Program-made: the position numbers and the translations under genes
Shown: in pieces, positions 59,701 to 64,000 of the stretch
Position numbering within the stretch: the stretch's first letter is position 1
Layout of the letters: every line of letters begins with the position of its first letter
Notes under the pieces: generated by a model
The model's database searches: none
The model's input: only the letters and a program-made list of their open reading frames with translations
What the model was told of the DNA's origin: nothing
Assembly (NCBI GenBank): GCA_020248905.1
Contig: JADCGR010000023.1
Span: forward strand, 1-64,000
Direction of reading: 5' to 3'
DNA: 64,000 nt
From: Curvibacter sp.
Lineage (GTDB): Bacteria; Pseudomonadota; Gammaproteobacteria; Burkholderiales; Burkholderiaceae_C

Positions 59701-60808
59701 GGTCAGCACCAATGCCGACGCAGCCCGCTCGGAAATCATGAGTCTCAACGGGGCCAACACCTCAAGCACGCACACGATCTATGTGCGCAAGGTAGAGGCA
59801 AACGCGACTGGCGGTTTGGTGGGCGGTGGCGTGCGCCGCTTCGCTGACGGCGGCGCTGTTGCCCCGGCCTTTCCCCGAATGAGCGGTGGATCGGTTCCCG
59901 GCTCTGGCCACCACGACACCGTGCCGCGCACCTTGGAATCCGGGGCTTTCGTGATTCGCAAGGCGGCGGTGCAGAAGTACGGCGGCGGTGCGCTCTCACG
60001 GCTGGCCAACGGTGTCGCCCGATTCGCCGTCGGTGGTCGCGTGCAGGGCTTTGGCAACGGTCGATCTCAAGGCACCGATCCCGATGCCAAGCCGATTGTC
60101 CCGAAGAAGAACCGGGAGGCAGTCGAGGCGATGAAGATGATCGACCTCGGCCTGCAGGGGATGAACGAGTACACCAATTGGCTCCAGTGGAACTACGGTG
60201 CCTCGGTCAGTCTGGATATGCGCAGCAAGACGATGGATAGCTACGGCAAGCAGGCCCAGCAGGATCGGCGCGCGCTGGAAGACTTCATCAGTCGTAAGAC
60301 GCTCACCGGCAACGAGCGCCAGAACCTGGAGCGCATCAAGCAGACGTGGCGGCAGGCGATGGCCCAACCGCTGCTCTGGGGCAAAGACCTGGAGCGTGAG
60401 CTGATCGACTATATGGAGCAGAACCAGGGCGAGTTCTACCGGCGCGGCGGCATGGCCAAGTCCGACACCGTCCCGGCGATGCTCACGCCGGGTGAGTTTG
60501 TCGTGAACAAGGATGCCGTGTCCCGCTACGGGGCTGGCTTCTTCGAAGCGATCAACAACCTGACTGCCCCGGCGCAAGCCCTGGCCGGGCGTGCGCTTGC
60601 GGGCGTTCAGGGCTTTGCCACGGGCGGGCTGGTGCAACCCAGCGGGTCGCGGCTGACCCGTCCGGTGTTGGCCACCGATGCCGGGCCCAGCCGCACGGTA
60701 CGCGTGGAACTGTCCTCGGGACAGCAAAAGGTCAACGCCACCGTCGACGCACGAGACGAGTCTCGTCTGCTGCAACTGCTGGACGCTGCTCGCGCCCGCA
60801 CTGCCTGA
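56765..60808 (+). CDS. tape measure protein
   Basis: A 1347-residue protein. The N-terminal domain (TAAQAALFDIAQRIGVPIQETANLYGKLQQAVRMLGGEQKDALTITESISQALRLSGASASEAQSSLLQFGQALASGVLRGEEFNSVVEN) is the tape-measure domain of lambda-like phages. Two hydrophobic stretches follow near residues 300-385, then several hundred residues of coiled coil rich in Gln, Glu and Ala. The C-terminus has glycine-rich repeats such as GGXVPGSGHHDTVPXXLXXGAFVIRKAAVQKYG and SDTVPAMLTPGEFVVNKDAVSRYG. Its length sets the tail length, roughly 200 nm by the usual 0.15 nm per residue. Confidence 0.92.
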   Translation: MAKRISILVALEGADEGLKRAITSAERSLGELSTTAKTAGAKAAAGMAEVKAGMSAFGDQVATAKTQLMAFLSISWAAGKVQEIVQIADAWNMMSARLKLATAGQREFTTAQAALFDIAQRIGVPIQETANLYGKLQQAVRMLGGEQKDALTITESISQALRLSGASASEAQSSLLQFGQALASGVLRGEEFNSVVENSPRLAQALADGLNVPIGRLRKLAEEGRLTADVVVNALMSQKDKLASEYAQLPQTVSQAFERLRNAFGQWINRVDESTGLTKKLAEALTFLANNLDTVMQWLKRIAEVGLAVLIYRLIPALITAWQTAGAAAVTAASATAAAWTTANLSVSAAVASVGLLKTAFAVLGAFLVGWEIGTWLSEKFEIVRKAGIFMVEMLVKAVEQLRYRWEAFAAIFTSDTIAEATKRHEARLAEMNQIFAQMYADATKGADAAKGAMNTAATTAEEIAKRLEAVRQGTQEAVGRGVEAVHSALEKLKSRLGEVEQAVGKANQTVNDATAKMAEAYKGLTSIVEANLLRQIDAVKARYQQEQSALETSKQSEAALITKSTQLLTDALTQQTTLRRQSTTDTLKLIDDESKARIESARRQGQTEEDRRANVQRVENDILATKRQTMTQALAEYRQHIDALNAEANRHLTEIKRIEEEKRQLSMTTEERVRDIRRQGMTDFEATEDRKRQIAEYQGKAREALANGEFEQARQLAQKAMDLAAQVASSQTSEAKRGEDARKQSEQAVSQVTQIESQSRDAYRKQEYAQAEALMRQADALRAELAQKTKDADTQIAQGKDGVNQAIQRIRESEEILNKTLDAEAKAHQTAAQSALTARDQIQQTLTQTENQIDQITAKLKDGLKVTLDADTTRFDKAIADLDKALAEKEFLLKIQADLQEAEKQLQQYEQLLKEGKTLPVDADVSKAKEALDKLKTYADQNSQFELKVATEKAQAAITNVEGMIKALDRIQTESRHQVSTNADAARSEIMSLNGANTSSTHTIYVRKVEANATGGLVGGGVRRFADGGAVAPAFPRMSGGSVPGSGHHDTVPRTLESGAFVIRKAAVQKYGGGALSRLANGVARFAVGGRVQGFGNGRSQGTDPDAKPIVPKKNREAVEAMKMIDLGLQGMNEYTNWLQWNYGASVSLDMRSKTMDSYGKQAQQDRRALEDFISRKTLTGNERQNLERIKQTWRQAMAQPLLWGKDLERELIDYMEQNQGEFYRRGGMAKSDTVPAMLTPGEFVVNKDAVSRYGAGFFEAINNLTAPAQALAGRALAGVQGFATGGLVQPSGSRLTRPVLATDAGPSRTVRVELSSGQQKVNATVDARDESRLLQLLDAARARTA

Positions 60809-60818
60809 AGGTTTCCCG

Positions 60819-61226
60819 ATGCATCTGACGAACCTCGAAACCGGGGTGGCTTTGCCATTGCCCGATGACTTGCTGTGGAGCGACGAACACACGTGGTCGC
60901 CCGCTGTGGCGACCACGTCTTACCTCATCACCGGAGCCTTGCTGATCCAGTCTGCCACCCGGCAAGCCGGTCGCCCCATCACGCTGGTGGGCGCACCCGA
61001 CATGGCTTGGGTCACGCGGGCCACGGTCGAGCAACTACGGGCCTGGGCCGCGCTTCCAGTCGGCAGTGCTACCGGCCGATTCGGCTTGACCTTCGCCGAT
61101 GGCCGCTCGTTCACCGTTGCATTCCGCCACGCAGAAACGGCCATCGAAGCCGAGCCCGTGCTGGGCATCCCGGCCCGTGCCGCTACCGACTTCTATCGCC
61201 TGACCCTTCGATTCCTGGAGATTTGA
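60819..61226 (+). CDS. minor tail protein (135 aa), unknown
   Basis: A 135-residue product: LTNLETGVALPLPDDLLWSDEHTWSPAVATTSYLITGALLIQSATRQAGRPITLVGAPDMAWVTRATVEQLRAWAALPVGSATGRFGLTFADGRSFTVAFRHAETAIEAEPV. It is beta-rich and lies directly after the tape measure, where lambda has gene M-like tail tip genes. No family is named with confidence. Confidence 0.7.
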   Translation: MHLTNLETGVALPLPDDLLWSDEHTWSPAVATTSYLITGALLIQSATRQAGRPITLVGAPDMAWVTRATVEQLRAWAALPVGSATGRFGLTFADGRSFTVAFRHAETAIEAEPVLGIPARAATDFYRLTLRFLEI

Positions 61227-61227
61227 A

Positions 61228-64000
61228 ATGCCGATCCAATCCGGCGACGTGAAACTGCTGAAGTCCGCCGTGATGGCGGATGTGCCCGAGGGCGGTGGCG
61301 CGCCCACGGGCAACACCATTGCCGATGGCGTCTCGAACGCCATCTTTCCTGACATTTCCGAGCTGGATCGCGCCGGGGGGCGGGTCAACCTGCGCAAGTC
61401 CTTCGTGTCGGTGCAGACCGACGACACCGACACCTACTTCGGTGCCAACGTGATCGTGGCCGAGCCGCCGCAGGATGCGCGCGTCAGCGTCACGCTGTTC
61501 AGCACCGAGAAGACCTTCGACACTCGCGAGCAGGCGCAAGTCCGCATCGAGGCCTACCTCAACAAGGGCCCGGAGTGGGCTGGCTACCTGTTCGAGAACC
61601 ACATCGCCGGTCAGCGGGTGATCCAGCTTTTCCAGCGCACCACCGACACCGGTCCCAATGTCGGCCAGACCTTGGTCTTGATCGAGAACGAGGGACTTGG
61701 CACCCAGAAAGAGCAGTACATCCGGGCCACCTCGGTGTCCGTCGTCGAGCGCACCTTCACTTATGACGGCGACAAGGACTACAAGGCCAGCATCGTCACA
61801 GTCGACATCAGCGATGCCCTGCGCTACGACTTCACCGGCTCGCCCGCAAGCCGCACGTTCACCCGGGCCGCGAACAGCACCAAGACGCGCGACACGGTCG
61901 TGGCGGACGCCGGAACCTACGTCGGGGTGGTACCGCTGACGCAGGCTGCCGCCGTCGGCGACTTCACGATCAAGGGCACATCGATCTACACGCAGTTGGT
62001 GCCGAGCGCGCAGACCGAGACGCCGATCTCCTTTGTTCCTCCCTACGCGGCCGCCGGACTGCCGGTGCCGGGGGCGGTCGCGGTGAGCTACACGGCTTAT
62101 CACGCGTGGACGACCAGCATCAAATTCAACTTGCCGGGCGGTTGCTTGCCAGGGTCGCTGACCATCGCCACCGATGGCATCACGATCTTTGACGACGCGG
62201 GCTTGCTCAAGACCGCCAGCGGGACGATGGGCACCATCGACTACGCCAACGGCATCCTGACCCTGAACTCGGGGATGATGTCGAACGCGAAGGTGGTCAC
62301 CTACACGCCCGCCGCGCAGATTCTGCGTGCGCCGCAAAGCTCGGAGATCCCGGTCACGCCCGAGTCGCGCAGCCAGTCCTACGTGGGCACGGTCAACCCC
62401 GTGCCGCAGCCCGGCACGCTGTCGATCAGCTACATAGCCCAGGGCCGTTGGTATGTCTTGTCCGACAGTGGCAACGGTTCGCTCAAAGGGTTGGACGCCA
62501 GCTACGGCGCGGGCACGTTCAACCGGAACACCGGGGCCTTCGTGGTGACGTTGGGTGCATTGCCCGACGTCGGCAGTTCCCTCGTGCTGACCTGGAACGT
62601 GCCGACGCAGGAGACGCAGCAGCCATCGACCACCCTCAAGGCGTCGCAGGGTCTGACCTTGAACCCGCCAGCTGGGACGGCAGTGCAACCCGGCTCGCTC
62701 ACCGTGTCGTGGGAGTACGGCGGCACCAAGACGGCAACGGCGGCCACGTCGGGCGTGCTGTCGGGTGCCGCCACTGGCAGTCTGAGCGTGGCGCAGAACC
62801 GCGTGGACTTCGCGCCGAATGTGCTGCCGTCGGTGGGGACAGAGCTCACCGTGAGCTATGTCGCAGGCCCCAAGCAGGAAGATTCGTTCGCGCATCCGTC
62901 CCGCAGCGGATCGGGGCTGTTGCCGGTAACCGCAACCCTCGGGGCCATCGAGCCGGGCTCGCTCGAAGTCGAGTGGAACACTTTCACCGACGAGGCGGTT
63001 CTCGGCGCGTACACCTTCGCTCAATTGCAAGAGATGGGTATCGCCGTCTCGATCTGGCGCGACCCCACCCAGATCGCCCGAGATGATGGGAATGGCGGCG
63101 TAGTGCTCAACGGGATCTCTATTGGCACCGTCAACTACGCAACCGGTCAGGTGACATTCAATCCGGATGTCTCGATCCGCATCCCACGCCCGGTCTACAC
63201 GGCAGTCGCCATCAACGGCACTGGTCGGTGGCGATTGAACTACGGCGGCATCGCCTACGTCGATGCGCCATCGCTGTACCCCAACGACGAGTCCGGCTAC
63301 GTCAAGCTGCGCTACAACAGCGCGGGCTCGACCAGCAACCAGTCCGAGACCTTCCAGTTCCTCCCGACCTTTAAGTTGGTGCCGGGTGTGAATGCCCAGG
63401 TGGTGACGGGCACTGTGCTTCTCTCCATCAGTGGCGCGCAGCCGTGGGGCGACAACGGACAGGGCACGCTGCGCGAGTTCACCACCAGTGGCTGGGTCAC
63501 GCGCGGCACGATCAACTACCTGTCCGGGGATGTGGCGCTGACCTCCTGGACGGCAGGAACGAACAACGCCATCACGCGAGCCAGTTGCGTGACCACTGTC
63601 GGCGAGAACATTTCAAGCGAGTTCGTCTTCCGCACTGGCGCGGCACCGCTTCGTCCTGGGTCGCTGTCGATCCAGTACGCCCGCGCGGTTGGTGGCACGC
63701 AAAACGTGACGGCCGGGATTGACGGCAAGATCGAGTCAACCGGCATCAGCGGCAGCGTCGACTACGAGACCGGTCTGGTGCGCGTGCGCTTCGGCACGAT
63801 GGTCACGGCGGCCGGGAACGAGAGCCAGCCTTGGTACGCCGCCGACCGGGTGGGCACGGACGGCAAGATCTTCCGGCCCGAGCCGGTGGCTGCATCCAGC
63901 GTGCGCTACAGCGCGGTGGCCTACAGCTATCTGCCGCTGGATGCCGATCTGCTTGGCATCGATCCGGTGCGCCTGCCCAGCGATGGGCGCGTGCCGATCT
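61228..64000 (+). CDS. large repetitive tail protein (partial, runs off window)
   Basis: The ATG at 61228 opens a frame with no stop through 64000, at least 924 residues. The start is PIQSGDVKLLKSAVMADVPEGGGAPTGNTIADGVSNAIFPDISELDRAGGRVNLRKSFVSVQT. Several related beta-rich units follow, each with a pattern like PGSLTVSWEYGG or PGTLSISYIAQG, then a G-x-V-D-Y-x-T-G-x-V element (for example near 62220, 62640, 62940, 63120 and 63660). It follows the tape measure and minor tail genes, so it is probably a tail-tip or baseplate-hub protein with repeated domains. The C-terminus is outside the window. Confidence 0.8.
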   Translation, partial: MPIQSGDVKLLKSAVMADVPEGGGAPTGNTIADGVSNAIFPDISELDRAGGRVNLRKSFVSVQTDDTDTYFGANVIVAEPPQDARVSVTLFSTEKTFDTREQAQVRIEAYLNKGPEWAGYLFENHIAGQRVIQLFQRTTDTGPNVGQTLVLIENEGLGTQKEQYIRATSVSVVERTFTYDGDKDYKASIVTVDISDALRYDFTGSPASRTFTRAANSTKTRDTVVADAGTYVGVVPLTQAAAVGDFTIKGTSIYTQLVPSAQTETPISFVPPYAAAGLPVPGAVAVSYTAYHAWTTSIKFNLPGGCLPGSLTIATDGITIFDDAGLLKTASGTMGTIDYANGILTLNSGMMSNAKVVTYTPAAQILRAPQSSEIPVTPESRSQSYVGTVNPVPQPGTLSISYIAQGRWYVLSDSGNGSLKGLDASYGAGTFNRNTGAFVVTLGALPDVGSSLVLTWNVPTQETQQPSTTLKASQGLTLNPPAGTAVQPGSLTVSWEYGGTKTATAATSGVLSGAATGSLSVAQNRVDFAPNVLPSVGTELTVSYVAGPKQEDSFAHPSRSGSGLLPVTATLGAIEPGSLEVEWNTFTDEAVLGAYTFAQLQEMGIAVSIWRDPTQIARDDGNGGVVLNGISIGTVNYATGQVTFNPDVSIRIPRPVYTAVAINGTGRWRLNYGGIAYVDAPSLYPNDESGYVKLRYNSAGSTSNQSETFQFLPTFKLVPGVNAQVVTGTVLLSISGAQPWGDNGQGTLREFTTSGWVTRGTINYLSGDVALTSWTAGTNNAITRASCVTTVGENISSEFVFRTGAAPLRPGSLSIQYARAVGGTQNVTAGIDGKIESTGISGSVDYETGLVRVRFGTMVTAAGNESQPWYAADRVGTDGKIFRPEPVAASSVRYSAVAYSYLPLDADLLGIDPVRLPSDGRVPI

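Larger units (their letters stand above)
30300..64000 (+). mobile_element. lambda-like siphophage prophage (right end outside window)
   Basis: From about 30.3 kb the content is continuously phage-like: repressors, recombination and replication genes, methyltransferases, terminase, portal, protease, decoration and capsid proteins, tail tube, tape measure and tail tip genes. All but three small genes are on the plus strand, with start-stop overlaps between most. The head gene order matches phage lambda. The left boundary is approximate, placed between the pentanucleotide repeat and the XRE gene. No integrase, lysis genes or attachment repeat was found in the window; they may lie beyond 64 kb. 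Confidence 0.9.

Noticed and set aside
61183-63030. Long open frame on the minus strand (615 codons)
   Set aside because: It is antisense to the large tail gene. Its composition is Arg/Gly/His-rich without any domain, as expected from the reverse of high-GC codons.

Overview
The window reads as the chromosome of a Burkholderiales-type betaproteobacterium. The evidence is high GC over most of its length, a Bug-family solute receptor, a beta-ketoadipate-type thiolase and Burkholderiales-style restriction and phage genes. No rRNA, complete tRNA or CRISPR array was seen. The layout is a chain of accessory blocks, several of them decaying.

1-4.2 kb: two broken IS3-type transposase pieces, then a catabolic remnant on the minus strand. 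It holds a LysR regulator cut short and fused to the tail of an enoyl-CoA hydratase, an intact MaoC hydratase and an intact PcaF-like thiolase. A divergent Bug receptor carries two single-base frameshifts. 4.7-5.3 kb: a ParDE-like toxin-antitoxin pair. 5.4-14.7 kb: a type I restriction operon in transcription order HTH gene (nonsense mutation) - hsdM - hsdS - AlbA_2/Schlafen-like ATPase - hsdR - remnant of a TOTE-type primase-helicase. 14.9-16.4 kb: a recombinase-associated HTH protein and a Doc toxin locus with an RHH antitoxin and a DUF1778-zinc-ribbon protein.

16.8-30.2 kb is visibly AT-richer and is the most interesting part. A CadR/PbrR-like MerR regulator faces an operon of a CDF cation transporter, a transglutaminase-like protein and an HMA-MauE membrane protein. 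A second copy of the MerR-type operator lies 5 kb away in front of an RND(MMPL) exporter, naturally fused to a LolA-like periplasmic domain, plus an outer-membrane barrel. Directly upstream of that exporter, in the same direction, is an unrecognised pathway: LuxE-like acyl transferase, IscU-like scaffold, NifS-like cysteine desulfurase, fatty-acyl-AMP ligase, acyl carrier protein and FAD oxidoreductase. Its promoter is abutted by 17 tandem copies of a 5-bp repeat. I infer a metal-responsive system that makes and exports a sulfur-containing acyl product.

30.3-64 kb (running off the end): a lambda-like siphophage prophage. It has XRE and LexA-type repressors, a Sak4-like recombinase, an SSB-like protein, an Fe-S PD-(D/E)XK nuclease, a primase-helicase, a RuvC-like resolvase and two ParB-methyltransferases. 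A reverse-strand trio of small genes with a repeated leader follows. The packaging and head genes are in lambda order (Nu1-like, A, W, B, C/Nu3, D, E, FII). The tail genes include a tube protein, a chaperone pair with a classic -1 slippery heptamer, a tape measure and a large repetitive tail protein. No integrase is visible.
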